A DNA stretch of 64,000 nt, from NCBI RefSeq assembly GCF_014190775.1, contig NZ_JACHVP010000004.1, forward strand, positions 124,001 to 188,000, in the 5' to 3' direction. Position numbers and translations under genes: made by a program. Position 1 is the first letter of the stretch. Every line of letters starts with the position of its first letter. Source of the stretch: Leifsonia aquatica (GTDB taxonomy: Bacteria > Actinomycetota > Actinomycetes > Actinomycetales > Microbacteriaceae). Positions 11,738-23,602 of this stretch are shown piece by piece. The notes beneath the pieces are model-generated. The model saw only the letters and a list, made by a program, of their open reading frames with translations, was not told where the DNA came from and made no database searches.

Positions 11738-13822
11738 TCAGCGCTTCTTCTGGCTCTTCTCCTGCGCCGGGAGCGTGCCCGCGGCGCGGTGCTCGGCGAA
11801 GTAGGCGCGGGCCTCGGCCTGGCGCTCGCCCTCGGCGCCGGTCGCGATCTTCGCGCGTACCAGCTCCGGTCCGTAGCCGAACGCGTCGACCAGGTCGACG
11901 GCGTGCGGGCGGATGCGCGTGAGCAGCCGGTCGATGTAAGCGGTGACGGCCTGTGCGCGCTGGGGCGAGAGGCGGCCGTGGATGAGGTACCAGGCGAGGT
12001 GCTTCTCGATCAGCCCGAAGCCGAAGAGGTCGCGCAGCCACGTGAGCACCTGCTTTGTCCCGGCGTCGGGAGCCTGCTCCAGCGCCTCGGTGAACGCCTC
12101 CCACTGCAGCAGCTCGCCGTGGGCGCGGGCGGCCTCGATGAGCTCGTTCTGCTGCGCGTTGAACAGCTCGGCGGCGGCCTTCTTGTTCAGCTTGGAGGCG
12201 GGGCGCAGCCGGCCGGCGATCTCGCCGACCATCGTCTCGACCCGGTCGGTGAGCAGCTCGCGCTGCGTCTGCGACTCCTGCAGCCAGTTGACCGAGCGCG
12301 CGGTCGAGCCGAAGTCGCGCACGGTCTGGGCGACGGTCCGCAGGCCGCTGCCGTGGTACGCGCGGCCGGCGGCGTGGGTCACGACGTAGCGGGCGAGGGC
12401 GCCGGCGTCCGCCTTGGCGAACTTGCGGCTGTAATCGGTCAGCAGACGCTTCGCGACCAGCTGCAGCAGCACGTTGTTGTCGCCCTCGAAGGTGACCCAG
12501 ATGTCGAGGTCCTGGCGGAGGGAGGTGACGCGGTTCTCGGTGAGGAAGCCGGAGCCGCCGCACGCCTCCCGCGCCTCCTGCAGCGTGTCGAGCGCGTGCC
12601 AGGTGCTGAGCGGCTTGAGCGCCGCGGCGATGGTCTCGAGGTCCTGCCGGTCGTCGTCGGAGTCGGCCTTTCCGCTGAAGACGTCGTCGAACTTGTGCAG
12701 GAACACCTCGTGGGCGAAGCTCGCCGCGTACGTGGTCGCGAGCAGCGGGAGCAGCCGGCGCTGGTGCCGCTGGTAGTCGAGCAGCACCTCCTCGTCGGTG
12801 TCGCTGCCGGCCGTGAACTGACGGCGCTCGGCCGCGTAGGTCAGCGCGATCTTCAGGCCGATCTTCGACGCGATGGTCGCGGAGCCGTCGAGCGAGACCC
12901 GGCCCTGCACGAGCGTACCGAGCATCGTGAAGAAGCGGCGGCCGGGGCTCTGGATGGGGGAGGTGTAGGTGCCGTCCTCGGCGACGTCGCCGTAGCGGTT
13001 GAGCAGATCGGTGCGCGGGATGCGGACGCCGGTGAAGTGCAGACGGCCGTTGTCGATGCCGTTGAGGCCGCCCTTCTGGCCGTCGTCCTCGCCGCCGACG
13101 CCGGGCAGGAACGCACCGTCCGCATCCCGGATCGGGACGTAGAAGGCGTGCACGCCGTGGTTGACGTTCTTCGTGACGAGCTGCGCGAACACGACGGCCG
13201 CGGTCGCGTCGACCGCCGCGTTGCCGAGGTAGTCCTTCCATGCGCCGCGGAACGGGGTGTCGAGCACGAACTCCTGCGACTCGGGGTCGTAGGTCGCCGT
13301 GGTCGCGATGCTCGCGACATCGGAGCCGTGCCCGGTCTCGGTCATCGCGAAGGCACCGGGCACGTCGAGCGACATGATCGCCGGCAGGTACTTCTCGTGG
13401 TGCGGCGCGGTGCCGAGGTGCAGCACCGCCGCGCCGAAGAGGCCCCACTGCACGCCCGACTTGATCTGCAGCGACGGGTCGGCCGTCACCAGCTCCTCGA
13501 ACGCGGCGATGTTGCCGCCGTGGTCGTCCTCGCCGCCGACCGACTTCGGGAAGGCGCGGTGCACCTGGCCGTTCTCGACCAGCAGGCCGAGCTGCTCGAA
13601 GACACGCTTGCGGTGATCGGCGACCGAGAGGCCCTCGATCTTCTGCATCTCGGGCCGGCTGGACAGCTCCCGCGACGCCAGTCGCGCCTCGGCCCAGTCG
13701 CCGAGCAGCTGACGGCCCAGCGCCTCGACGTCGACGCGCGGCGAAGCGCCCGCGGCGGAAGCCGGAGTGGGGCGGGATGCGGCGGCAGGGGTGGCGGGGA
13801 CGCGCTCGGCGGTATCAACCAT
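11738..13822 (-). CDS. Acyl-CoA oxidase-like / acyl-CoA dehydrogenase family protein
   Basis: 694 residues, the length of acyl-CoA oxidases rather than of about 380-residue dehydrogenases. Visible are the FAD-binding middle domain (FAMTETGHGSDV), EACGGSGF, and the motif TFEGDNNVLLQLVA, in which the Glu matches the catalytic base position of the oxidase group (compare FEGDNTVL). A C-terminal helical extension of about 200 residues follows. Expected reaction: FAD-dependent alpha,beta-desaturation of acyl-CoA; whether electrons go to O2 or ETF is open. Start chosen for the Shine-Dalgarno AGAGGAA just upstream. The Ala/Pro-rich first 40 residues look unstructured. Confidence 0.85.
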   Translation of the reverse strand: MVDTAERVPATPAAASRPTPASAAGASPRVDVEALGRQLLGDWAEARLASRELSSRPEMQKIEGLSVADHRKRVFEQLGLLVENGQVHRAFPKSVGGEDDHGGNIAAFEELVTADPSLQIKSGVQWGLFGAAVLHLGTAPHHEKYLPAIMSLDVPGAFAMTETGHGSDVASIATTATYDPESQEFVLDTPFRGAWKDYLGNAAVDATAAVVFAQLVTKNVNHGVHAFYVPIRDADGAFLPGVGGEDDGQKGGLNGIDNGRLHFTGVRIPRTDLLNRYGDVAEDGTYTSPIQSPGRRFFTMLGTLVQGRVSLDGSATIASKIGLKIALTYAAERRQFTAGSDTDEEVLLDYQRHQRRLLPLLATTYAASFAHEVFLHKFDDVFSGKADSDDDRQDLETIAAALKPLSTWHALDTLQEAREACGGSGFLTENRVTSLRQDLDIWVTFEGDNNVLLQLVAKRLLTDYSRKFAKADAGALARYVVTHAAGRAYHGSGLRTVAQTVRDFGSTARSVNWLQESQTQRELLTDRVETMVGEIAGRLRPASKLNKKAAAELFNAQQNELIEAARAHGELLQWEAFTEALEQAPDAGTKQVLTWLRDLFGFGLIEKHLAWYLIHGRLSPQRAQAVTAYIDRLLTRIRPHAVDLVDAFGYGPELVRAKIATGAEGERQAEARAYFAEHRAAGTLPAQEKSQKKR

Positions 13823-13939
13823 GAGTTCCTCTTCGATTCTCTCGGGGTCTCTGCCACGGTACGACCGCATCTCACAGAGCGGAAACGCGCGGTGCGCCGC
13901 CTACAAAACGCGGCGGCGACGTCCGCGACGCGATTGGTG

Positions 13940-13977
13940 GGATCCTCCAAAACAGACTGCGCCGGCTTGGAGGATCC
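13940..13977 (-). terminator. Stem-loop terminator of the hexapeptide-repeat gene
   Basis: Perfect 11-bp inverted repeat GGATCCTCCAA / TTGGAGGATCC (13940-13950, 13967-13977) with a 16-nt loop. It begins 6 nt after the stop of the minus-strand gene at 13984. Confidence 0.6.
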
Positions 13978-13983
13978 GCAACC

Positions 13984-14427
13984 TCAGGCCGCTCGGCGAG
14001 CCTGCCGCGGGGCTGCGCGCAGAGCGTCGCGGGCGGGGGCGGCATCCCGGCCGGTGACCACGCTGCCGGGGTTCAGCTGGGCGTCGCGCTCGATGCGCGC
14101 GCCGTTGCCGATCATCGCGTCGGCCCCGATCTTGGCGTTGCTGCCGATCTTCACGTTGCTGCCGACCACACTGCCCGCCCCGATGTGGACGTTCGCACCC
14201 ACGAAGGTGCGGTCGCCGATCGTGGTGCCGCGGTCGATCCAGCTGCCGGCGCCGACGTAGGCGTCGAGCCCGACGCGTGCGTCAGCCTCCACATACGCTG
14301 TCGGCTCGATGTACGCCGACTCGGCCACCCGCGCGGTGGGAGCGACCAGCCCCCGGCCGTTGGCGTGCCGCCGATACCTGATCACTGCGCCGGTCTCGTC
14401 CTCGAGCTCTTCGATCATCCGTGCCAT
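13984..14427 (-). CDS. Left-handed beta-helix (hexapeptide-repeat) protein
   Basis: 147 residues. A short N-terminal helix is followed by about 90 residues of regular hexapeptide repeats (VGLDAYVGAGSWI, VGANVHIGAGSVVG, IGSNAKIGADAMIG), the parallel beta-helix of acyltransferases and gamma-carbonic-anhydrase-like proteins. No catalytic His triad or CoA-site loop is evident, so enzymatic activity is uncertain. A near-ideal Shine-Dalgarno, AAGGAGGAG, precedes the ATG. It is transcribed alone, with its own terminator. Confidence 0.75.
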   Translation of the reverse strand: MARMIEELEDETGAVIRYRRHANGRGLVAPTARVAESAYIEPTAYVEADARVGLDAYVGAGSWIDRGTTIGDRTFVGANVHIGAGSVVGSNVKIGSNAKIGADAMIGNGARIERDAQLNPGSVVTGRDAAPARDALRAAPRQARRAA

Positions 14428-14609
14428 CGTTCTCCTCCTTCGAGATCGTCGCGTATCCGAACATCTGTACAACACCGGAGGACGCACGAAGATTCCCTGA
14501 TCGCCCCGGAGAACGGCCACCGTACGCCCGGGAGCGCTCGGAGACCAGGGGTTCGGATGGGAGAGGGCTGAGGAGTCGGTGGAAGTCGGCCGAGGAGCGG
14601 CCCGCGAGG

Positions 14610-16616
<2,007 letters not shown>

Positions 16617-16712
16617 CCCTCGATCGTAACGAGGACGGCTGACCGTCGGCCCCGCCCTCCGCGGATCTGTGGATGCTCGCCGCACTCCACAGCCCTCCGA
16701 TACGATCACGGC

Positions 16713-17288
16713 ATGCGTCGGCTCATCGTCACCGAGTTCATGTCGCTCGACGGCGTCGTCGAGGCACCCGGCGGCGAGCGCAGCCACCGTCACGGGGGCT
16801 GGACCTTCCCCTATGCGACGGATGCGCTGCAGGCCGCGAAGCTGCAGGAGATCCAGGAGGCCGGCTCCCTTCTGCTGGGTCGTCACACGTACGAGCAGTT
16901 CGCCGAGGCCTGGCCGCCGCGCGAGGGCGAGTTCGCCGACCGGATGAACGACCTCCCGAAGACCGTGGTCGCCTCCGGTCACGAGCCGCTCGACTGGAAC
17001 GCGTCCCGGCTGGACACGGCGGCCTCCGGCACCGTGCGCGCTGCCGTCGCCGCACTCAAGGAGGGCGAGGGCGGCCCGATCCTCGTCGCGGGCAGCGCGA
17101 CCCTGGTCCGTTCCCTCGTCGTCTGGGGTCTCGTCGACGAGCTCCGGCTCCTCGTCTACCCCGTGCTGCTCGGCGGCGGTCGGCGGATCTTCCCCGACGA
17201 CCGGGAGAAGTGGACCTTCGAGCTCGCCGAGCTCGAGCGCTACGACAGCGGCGCCGTGCTCCACGTCTACCGCTTGGCCGGGAGCTGA
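16713..17288 (+). CDS. Dihydrofolate-reductase-like (RibD C-terminal family) protein
   Basis: 191 residues beginning with the family hallmark [33 protein letters not shown] and [14 protein letters not shown] (pyridine-nucleotide loop) and [15 protein letters not shown] follow in order. These proteins bind NADPH in a DHFR fold but usually do not reduce folate in vivo; the substrate is unknown. A -10-like TACGAT (16701-16706) lies 6 nt before the ATG. The stop overlaps the next start by 1 nt (TGATG), so it is co-transcribed with the EamA transporter. Confidence 0.85.
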   Translation: MRRLIVTEFMSLDGVVEAPGGERSHRHGGWTFPYATDALQAAKLQEIQEAGSLLLGRHTYEQFAEAWPPREGEFADRMNDLPKTVVASGHEPLDWNASRLDTAASGTVRAAVAALKEGEGGPILVAGSATLVRSLVVWGLVDELRLLVYPVLLGGGRRIFPDDREKWTFELAELERYDSGAVLHVYRLAGS

Positions 17289-18148
17289 TGCCGGCCGTCG
17301 CGCTCGGCCTCCTCAGCGCCATCGTCTACGGTTCCGCCGATTTCGTCGGCGGCGTGGCGGCGAGGCGCATCGGGGCCCTCCGGGTGACCGCGGTCGGGGC
17401 GGTCAGCGGGCTGGTTCTGCTGTTCCTCTCCCTCCCCCTGGTCGGCGGAGCGTGGACGCCCGCCGCCATCGGCTGGGGTGCGCTCTCCGGCGTGATCGGC
17501 TCCGTCGCGGTGTTCCTCCTCTATGCCTGCCTCGCGATCGGGCCGATGAGCATCCTCTCGCCGCTCACCGCGGTGATCTCGGCGATCGTCCCGCTGACCT
17601 GGGGACTGATCGGCGGCGACCGCTTCGCCCCGATCGGCTACGTCGCCCTCGGCGTCGCGCTGATCGCGGTCGTGCTCGTGGGCTTCGTGCCGGAGCGCGG
17701 CGCCGTGCGTCCCAGCGGCCGCGCGCTGCTCATGGCCGTCGGGGCGGGCGTCTTCATCGGCGCCTTCCTCATCCTGCTCGACCAGACCCCGGCCGACTCC
17801 GGTGTCGTGCCGTTGATCGCGAACCGCGCCGTCAACGGGGCGATCATGTGGACGGTTGTCGGCCTCGTGCTGCTGCGTGCGCGCACCCGGGCGCCGGGCG
17901 GAGACCGGTTCACCGCTCCCGGCGCCGGGCTCGCCGCCGCGAGCGGGGTGCTCGACGCCTCGGCCAACGTCCTCATCCTGATCGGGCTGCGCGCCGGCGA
18001 CCTGTCGACGATGTCGGTGCTGGTCGCGCTGTACCCGGCCGGCACCATCCTGCTCGCGGCGATCGTGCTGCGGGAGCGCATCGCCCCTGTCCAGTGGATC
18101 GGGCTGGCGCTCGCGATCGGCGCCGCGGGGATGCTCGCCGCGGCCTGA
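17288..18148 (+). CDS. EamA/DMT-family transporter
   Basis: 286 residues with ten predicted membrane segments and the internal two-fold repeat of EamA transporters. The first half starts with [14 protein letters not shown]; the second has [15 protein letters not shown] and ends [13 protein letters not shown]. Family members export or import metabolites such as amino acids and nucleosides; the substrate is not predictable. Translationally coupled to the upstream reductase. Confidence 0.85.
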   Translation: MPAVALGLLSAIVYGSADFVGGVAARRIGALRVTAVGAVSGLVLLFLSLPLVGGAWTPAAIGWGALSGVIGSVAVFLLYACLAIGPMSILSPLTAVISAIVPLTWGLIGGDRFAPIGYVALGVALIAVVLVGFVPERGAVRPSGRALLMAVGAGVFIGAFLILLDQTPADSGVVPLIANRAVNGAIMWTVVGLVLLRARTRAPGGDRFTAPGAGLAAASGVLDASANVLILIGLRAGDLSTMSVLVALYPAGTILLAAIVLRERIAPVQWIGLALAIGAAGMLAAA

Positions 18149-18159
18149 GGCGCGCACGC

Positions 18160-18212
18160 ATTCGGCACGAATGCGCACTTTGGCGGCGCCAAAGCCGCGA
18201 TTCGTGCCGAAT
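18160..18212. repeat. Intergenic palindrome, family B copy 1
   Basis: Outer arms ATTCGGCACGAAT (18160-18172) and ATTCGTGCCGAAT (18200-18212) are perfect reverse complements and enclose a second stem CTTTGGC/GCCAAAG (18178-18184, 18188-18194). It lies directly after the EamA stop. The same 13-mer arms recur at 55412-55466. Confidence 0.8.
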
Positions 18213-18309
18213 GTGCGTCGCCGCAGCCGCGGGACCCGCCCGCGGGTATCGTGGGTCGCCGAGCAGCCGCGGAGCCGACTAGCCGCGCAGCCGAGCAGGG
18301 AGGGCCCCG

Positions 18310-19863
18310 ATGAGCACACCGCACGATCCGGCGGACGAGCTGGAGAACGGCCGCGAGCACCTCGGCGACGTCAGCCAGGCGGTCCAGGACTTCGCGAGCG
18401 AGCAGGAGGGCTACCACAAGGGCCTCTCGGCACGGCAGCTGCAGATGATCGCCATCGGCGGCGCGATCGGCACCGGCCTCTTCCTCGGCGCCGGCGGACG
18501 GCTCGAGCAGGGCGGCCCGCTCCTGGTGTTCGTGTACGCGATCTGCGGCTTCTTCGCGTTCTTGGTGCTGCGGGCACTCGGCGAGCTGGTGCTGCACCGG
18601 CCGTCGTCGGGCTCGTTCGTGTCGTACGCGCGCGAGTTCTACGGCGAGAAGATGGCGTACGTCGCCGGATGGATGTACTTCCTCAACTGGGCCATGACCG
18701 CGATCGTCGACTCCACGGCGATCGCCCTCTACGTGAAGTACTGGACGCTCTTCACCTCCGTGCCGCAGTGGCTGCTCGCCCTGATCGCGCTCGTGGTGGT
18801 CGTCAGCCTGAACCTGATCTCGGTGAAGGTCTTCGGCGAGATGGAGTTCTGGTTCGCGCTGATCAAGGTCGGCGCGCTCGTGGCGTTCCTGGTCGTGGGC
18901 ATCGTGGTGCTGGCGGCGGGATGGCCGACCGACCTGGGCCCGACGGGCGTCGCGATGCTCGCCGAGAACGGCGGGTTCCTGCCGCACGGCGTCGCCACTA
19001 TCGCGATGGCGATCGTGCTCGTGCAGGGCGTGGTGTTCGCCTACGCCGGGGTGGAGCTGGTCGGCATCGCAGCGGGCGAGACGGCGAACCCCGAGAAGAT
19101 CATGCCGCGCGCGATCAACAGCGTAGTGTTCCGGATCGCGGTGTTCTACTGCGGCTCGGTGCTGCTGCTGGCGCTACTCCTCCCGTCCAGCGCGTACAGC
19201 GCGAGCGAGAGCCCGTTCGTGACGTTCTTCAGCCACCTCGGCGGCCCGCAGCTCAGCGCCATCGTGGGCTCGGTGATGAACTTCGTCGTGCTGACCGCCG
19301 CCCTCTCCAGCCTGAACGCGGGGATGTACTCCACCGGCCGCATCCTGCACTCGATGGCGCAGACCGGCGCCGCCCCCGCCTTCACCGGCCGCATGAACAC
19401 CCGCGGCGTGCCGTACGGCGGCATCCTGCTCACGGCTGCGATCGGCGTGCTCGGCGTGTTCCTCAACCTGGTGGTGCCCAAGCAGGCGTTCGACATCGTC
19501 CTGAATGTCGCGGCGCTGGGCATCATCACGAGCTGGGCGATGATCATCCTCTGCCAGATGCAGCTGCGGCGCTGGTCGTTGCAGGGGCGGATGGCGCGCC
19601 CGTCGTTCCGCCTCTTCGGAGCGCCGTTCACCGCGTATCTGACGCTCGCGTTCCTCGTGCTCGTGCTGGTGCTGATGGCGTTCGACTATCCGACGGGGAC
19701 GTGGACGGTCGCCTCGCTCGTGGTCATCATCCCGCTGCTGATCATCGGCTGGTACGCGCAGCGCGGCCGCATCCTCGAGATCGCGCAGAAGCGCGAGGGG
19801 TACACGGGCGCCCACCCGGTCGTCGCGTCGCGGCGGCGCCCGCGCCCGCCGCGCCGTCCCTGA
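18310..19863 (+). CDS. Amino-acid permease (APC superfamily)
   Basis: 517 residues, twelve membrane segments, with a soluble acidic N-terminus of about 40 residues. Landmarks of the AAT branch: [18 protein letters not shown] in segment 1, a conserved Glu in [15 protein letters not shown], and [12 protein letters not shown] in the loop before the last third. The closest match by impression is the L-asparagine/GABA permease group (AnsP/GabP). A proton-coupled importer at the membrane; exact substrate uncertain. Preceded by GAGGG as ribosome binding site. Confidence 0.9.
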   Translation: MSTPHDPADELENGREHLGDVSQAVQDFASEQEGYHKGLSARQLQMIAIGGAIGTGLFLGAGGRLEQGGPLLVFVYAICGFFAFLVLRALGELVLHRPSSGSFVSYAREFYGEKMAYVAGWMYFLNWAMTAIVDSTAIALYVKYWTLFTSVPQWLLALIALVVVVSLNLISVKVFGEMEFWFALIKVGALVAFLVVGIVVLAAGWPTDLGPTGVAMLAENGGFLPHGVATIAMAIVLVQGVVFAYAGVELVGIAAGETANPEKIMPRAINSVVFRIAVFYCGSVLLLALLLPSSAYSASESPFVTFFSHLGGPQLSAIVGSVMNFVVLTAALSSLNAGMYSTGRILHSMAQTGAAPAFTGRMNTRGVPYGGILLTAAIGVLGVFLNLVVPKQAFDIVLNVAALGIITSWAMIILCQMQLRRWSLQGRMARPSFRLFGAPFTAYLTLAFLVLVLVLMAFDYPTGTWTVASLVVIIPLLIIGWYAQRGRILEIAQKREGYTGAHPVVASRRRPRPPRRP

Positions 19864-19892
19864 GCCGAGGGCCGGGAGACGCTCCCGCCAGG

Positions 19893-19921
19893 TTGTAAGG
19901 CTAGCCTTGCCTCTCTAGGCT
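19893..19921 (+). promoter_or_regulatory. Promoter with overlapping iron-box-like operator for the ECF transporter operon
   Basis: -35 TTGTAA (19893-19898) and -10 TAGGCT (19916-19921) are spaced 17 nt. The perfect 12-bp palindrome AAGGCTAGCCTT (19897-19908) covers the end of the -35 and the spacer, a position that would block RNA polymerase. The site matches 10 of 14 positions of the core TTAGGCTAACCTAA of DtxR/IdeR-type boxes. Confidence 0.5.
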
Positions 19922-19930
19922 GAGGGCGAC

Positions 19931-20524
19931 ATGAAGAACATCAGCACGCGACTGCTCCTGACCTGCGCCGCCATCGGCGTGGCCGGCGGCATCGTCTTCT
20001 CGATCTCCGCCTACATCTCGGGCACCGTCGCCGCGGCGGCCCCGATGTTCTACGGCGCGGTGATCGGCGTGTATTTCCTGCCGGGCGTGATCGCCCAGGC
20101 GCTCCTGCGCCGCGGCGGGGTCGCCCTGATCACGTCGGTGATCGCGGGGCTGGTCTCCGTGCCGTTCCAGCCGATCGGGTTCGCGGCCGTCATGGCGGCC
20201 GGCTCGATCGGGCTGCTGCAGGAGGTGCCGTTCGCGATCACGCTGTACCGCTACTGGAGGGCGTGGCTGTTCTACGTGGCCGTCACCATCGCGGGGCTGA
20301 TCTTCGGGTTCGGCGTCTTCATCGCGCAGGGCGCCGACCTGGCGGAGCCGTGGGTGCAGGTCGTCCACATCGGGCTGTTCGTGGTCAGCCCCATCCTCTT
20401 CACCTGGCTCGGGCGCGTCGTCGCCGCCGGGCTCGACCGCACCGGAGCCGGTCGCGGGCTGCAGCTGCCGATCGTGCGCCCGCGCCGCCGCGACTCCGAG
20501 CCGCTGCCGATGATGGCCGCCTGA
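19931..20524 (+). CDS. ykoE: ECF transporter substrate-binding membrane subunit, YkoE family
   Basis: 197 residues, about five or six membrane segments, followed by an Arg-rich cytoplasmic tail. Sequence style and context match YkoE, the S component that in Firmicutes imports the thiamine precursor hydroxymethylpyrimidine. The next two genes encode the duplicated ATPase and EcfT, completing a YkoEDC-type transporter. No TPP riboswitch fits in the 67-nt upstream gap; instead there is an iron-box-like palindrome. The substrate here is therefore open. Confidence 0.75.
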   Translation: MKNISTRLLLTCAAIGVAGGIVFSISAYISGTVAAAAPMFYGAVIGVYFLPGVIAQALLRRGGVALITSVIAGLVSVPFQPIGFAAVMAAGSIGLLQEVPFAITLYRYWRAWLFYVAVTIAGLIFGFGVFIAQGADLAEPWVQVVHIGLFVVSPILFTWLGRVVAAGLDRTGAGRGLQLPIVRPRRRDSEPLPMMAA

Positions 20525-20529
20525 CCGCC

Positions 20530-22317
20530 GTGGCGGCGGGACCCGCTCCCCTGCGGGTGCAGGGCGTGCGCATCCGGCACGAGGGCGCCGCGTCGTGGAC
20601 GCCGGACGGGGTGGAGGTCGCGGTCGCGCCGAGCGAGGTGCTGCTGGTCCTCGGGCCGAGCGGCTGCGGCAAGTCGACGCTCGCGCTCGCCCTGAACGGG
20701 CTCGTGCCGCACGCGGTCCCGGCGACGATGGAGGGCACGGTCGTCGTCGGCGGTGTGGACACGGCGGCCGCCCGCGTCGCCGATCTCAGCGAGCACGTAG
20801 GGATGGTGTTCCAGGATCCGGACGCGCAGCTGGTGACCGCGACCGTGCTGGACGAGGTGTGCTTCGGCCCCGAGAACCGGCTGGTGCCCGCCGCCGAGGT
20901 GCTCGCGCGCGCTGAAGGTGCATTGCGCGCGGTCGGGCTCTGGGAGCGCCGGGCCGACGACCCGGACACCCTCTCGGGCGGCGGCAAGCAGCGGCTGGCG
21001 ATCGCGTGCGCCCTGGCGCTGGACGCCCCGCTCCTAGTGCTGGACGAGCCGACCGCCAACCTCGATCCCGCGGGTGCGGAGGAGGTGTACCGGCTGCTCG
21101 GCGACCTGGTCGCGGACGGCTCCGGGCGCGCGGTCGTATTGGTCGAGCACAATCTCGACGCCGCGATGGGCATCGTGGACACGGTGCTGGTGCTGGATGC
21201 CGACGGTCGGCCGGTCGTGCATGGCCCGGCATCGACGGTCCTCCGTGAGCGCGCGGAGGAGCTGGCCGCCCTGGGCGTCTGGCTGCCGACCGCGACGCTC
21301 GCCGGGCTGCGGCTGCGCCGGGCGGGGCTCGCGATCGACCCGCTGCCGCTGACACCCCAGGAGCTCACGGCCGGTCTGGCGCTGCTGCCCGAACCGCTCG
21401 ACGCGGCGGTCTCCGGCCGGCCCGACGACGCATCCGCCACCGGCCCGACGCCCGCGCCCGCTGCCACCTCCGCGCCCGCTGCCATCGCCGTCTCCCACCT
21501 CACCCTCCGCCGCGGACGCCGGGAGGTGCTGCACGACGTCTCCCTCCGGGTCGCGCAGGGCGACTTCGTCGCGGTGGTCGGTCCCAACGGCGCAGGCAAG
21601 AGCACGCTCGTCCAGGCGATCGCGGGCGTGCTGCGGCCTCCCCGCGGCACGGTCGCGCTCGGCCGTCCCGATGGCTCAGGCGACCCCGCCGCCCTCGATC
21701 CCGCCCTCGATCCCGCGCGCGCTTCCGCGGCCGACCTCGCCGCCACCGTCGGCTTCGTCTTCCAGAACCCCGAGCATCAGTTCGTGGTGCACACCGTCGT
21801 CGACGAGCTCGCCTACGGCTTCCGCCAGCAGCACCTCCCCGCCGCGGAGGTCGACGAGCGCGTCGAGCGGATGCTCGCGACCCTCGGCCTCGGCGCCCAG
21901 CGCGACGCGCATCCCTTCCTCCTCTCCGGCGGCCAGAAGCGGCGGCTCTCGGTCGGCACGGCGCTGATCGCGGGCGCCCCGCTGCTCGTGCTCGACGAAC
22001 CGACGTTCGGGCAGGACCGGGCGCGCGCCGCCGAACTGCTGGAGCTGCTGGCCGCTCTCAACGCCGCGGGCACGACGGTCGTCATCGTGACGCATGACCT
22101 GGGGCTCGCGGCCGAATACGCCTCGCACGTCGCCGTGGTCGATGGCGGTCGCGTCGCCGCCTTCGGTGCCACGGCGGACATCCTGCGCGACACCGAGCTG
22201 CTGGAGGGCGCGGGCCTGCGCCGGCCTCCCCTGGTGCGCGCCCTGGCCGATCCGCGGGTGCCGGCACCGTTGCGCGGGCTCACCCGACTGCGCGATCTGC
22301 CGGGAGGCGCACCGTGA
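20530..22317 (+). CDS. ECF transporter ATPase, two fused nucleotide-binding domains (YkoD type)
   Basis: 595 residues from GTG 20530. Domain 1 has GPSGCGKST, an unusual signature loop LSGGGKQRL and LLVLDEPT. Domain 2 (from about 320) has GPNGAGKST, LSGGQKRRL and LLVLDEPTFGQD. An Ala/Pro/Thr linker joins them. The two domains should form the intramolecular ATPase dimer that powers the ECF importer with the flanking S and T subunits. The start lies 5 nt after the YkoE stop; no clear Shine-Dalgarno, so translation is probably coupled. Confidence 0.9.
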   Translation: MAAGPAPLRVQGVRIRHEGAASWTPDGVEVAVAPSEVLLVLGPSGCGKSTLALALNGLVPHAVPATMEGTVVVGGVDTAAARVADLSEHVGMVFQDPDAQLVTATVLDEVCFGPENRLVPAAEVLARAEGALRAVGLWERRADDPDTLSGGGKQRLAIACALALDAPLLVLDEPTANLDPAGAEEVYRLLGDLVADGSGRAVVLVEHNLDAAMGIVDTVLVLDADGRPVVHGPASTVLRERAEELAALGVWLPTATLAGLRLRRAGLAIDPLPLTPQELTAGLALLPEPLDAAVSGRPDDASATGPTPAPAATSAPAAIAVSHLTLRRGRREVLHDVSLRVAQGDFVAVVGPNGAGKSTLVQAIAGVLRPPRGTVALGRPDGSGDPAALDPALDPARASAADLAATVGFVFQNPEHQFVVHTVVDELAYGFRQQHLPAAEVDERVERMLATLGLGAQRDAHPFLLSGGQKRRLSVGTALIAGAPLLVLDEPTFGQDRARAAELLELLAALNAAGTTVVIVTHDLGLAAEYASHVAVVDGGRVAAFGATADILRDTELLEGAGLRRPPLVRALADPRVPAPLRGLTRLRDLPGGAP

Positions 22318-23117
22318 GCTTCCTCTCCGCCGACCCCTACGGCACCGGCACCCCGGTCACCGGCCGGTTCCTGCACCACCTCAACCCGCTCGCCAAGGTC
22401 GCCGCCGTCGTGCCGGCCTGGGTCGCGCTGCTGTTCACGCGGGACGTGCTCACGCCGCTCGTGCTCCTGCTGCTCGGGATGCTGCTCCTGCTCGTCGGCG
22501 CGCGACTGCGGCCGACACTGCTGGTCGCACTGCTCGTCGGGGTGCCGGTCGTGGTGCTCGTGATGGCGGTGAGCTTCGGCTTCTGGACGGACGCGTCGCG
22601 CGTCGCCGACCGCACGGTGCTCTTCTCCATCGGCGCGTTCGGCTACACGGCCGGCGCCCTCGCCGTCGGCTTCGCGACCTCCCTGCGCCTGACCGCTCTG
22701 GTCGTGCTCGCCCTGGTCGGCGGCCTCACGACGACGGGACCGGATCTCGCGCGCGCCCTCGTGGCGCAGCTGCGCATCCCGTACCGGATCGGCTACACGG
22801 CCGTCGCCGCGTACCGGTTCGTGCCGCGCTTCGGTGCCGAGCTGACGCTGATCCGACAGGCGCAGCGGGTGCGCGGCGTGGCTCCCGGGCGCGGGCCGAT
22901 CGCCGCGTTCCGCCGCGCGTTCGCGGCCGTCGTGCCGCTGCTGGCGTCGAGCATCCGGCACGCCGACCGGATGGCGCTGGCGATGGAGTCGCGCGCGTTC
23001 GGCGCGCACGCCACCCGCACCGAGCGGACGCCGTCGCGCTGGCGGGTGCGCGACACGGTGTTCACGCTCGCCGGCTGGGCTGCGACCGCAGCGGTCTACG
23101 TGCTCGTCCCCCGCTGA
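22314..23117 (+). CDS. ECF transporter transmembrane subunit EcfT
   Basis: 267 residues, about five or six membrane segments. The Ala-Arg-Gly-type coupling helix motifs of EcfT appear as AQRVRG and MESRAFGA, which contact the ATPase. The GTG start overlaps the ATPase stop by 4 nt. It completes the three-gene ECF transporter. Confidence 0.88.
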   Translation: MSFLSADPYGTGTPVTGRFLHHLNPLAKVAAVVPAWVALLFTRDVLTPLVLLLLGMLLLLVGARLRPTLLVALLVGVPVVVLVMAVSFGFWTDASRVADRTVLFSIGAFGYTAGALAVGFATSLRLTALVVLALVGGLTTTGPDLARALVAQLRIPYRIGYTAVAAYRFVPRFGAELTLIRQAQRVRGVAPGRGPIAAFRRAFAAVVPLLASSIRHADRMALAMESRAFGAHATRTERTPSRWRVRDTVFTLAGWAATAAVYVLVPR

Positions 23118-23150
23118 CGCCCGATCAGCGGCATCGGCTCGCGGCGGCGG

Positions 23151-23468
23151 TCAGGAGCCGGAGGGGCCCTCGTTGCCGGCCGACTCGTCCGTGATGACGA
23201 GCCCGGAGGCGCGGCCGGCCGCGACGATCATCGACTCGATCCAGTCGCGGTTGATGCTGATGGCGCGGGAGCCGCTGTAGTAGATGTGGATCGGCACGCC
23301 GTTGTCCACCCAGATGGCGTGGCGTCCGCTGCCGCGCTCGACCGGGAGCGGCCAGGAGAGGAAGAAGTTCTCCCCGCGCCGGAGCTTCGTGCTGATCACG
23401 ATCTGCAGGTGCGTCAGCACCCGGTCGTCGATCTCGAAGCTCTCACCGTTGTACGCGAGTGTTCCCAC
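23151..23468 (-). CDS. DUF7882-like small protein
   Basis: 105 residues starting at GTG 23468, chosen because family members begin MGxLxY and because AAAGG lies at good spacing; an in-frame TTG is 6 nt further upstream. The core DRVLTHLQIVISTKLRRGE and a later SRAISINRDWIES are characteristic of a small family abundant in Microbacteriaceae (DUF7882). It is cytoplasmic, of unknown function, and divergent from another small gene. Confidence 0.8.
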   Translation of the reverse strand: MGTLAYNGESFEIDDRVLTHLQIVISTKLRRGENFFLSWPLPVERGSGRHAIWVDNGVPIHIYYSGSRAISINRDWIESMIVAAGRASGLVITDESAGNEGPSGS

Positions 23469-23602
23469 AGCCAAGCCTTTCAGCGGCGCCGGGACGGGTG
23501 AGGCGCCTCCTGGCAGGATACCTGCACCGGGCGACGCTCGGCACGAGGCGCGGTACAGTCGGAGGTGCTAACCGTACTCAGGCCCCGGAGGTTCTCCCGC
23601 AC

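Noticed and set aside
19864-19930. TPP riboswitch upstream of the YkoE gene
   Set aside because: Only 67 nt are available and the conserved CTGAGA and ACCTGATC-type elements are absent; a -35/-10 pair with a palindrome occupies the space.
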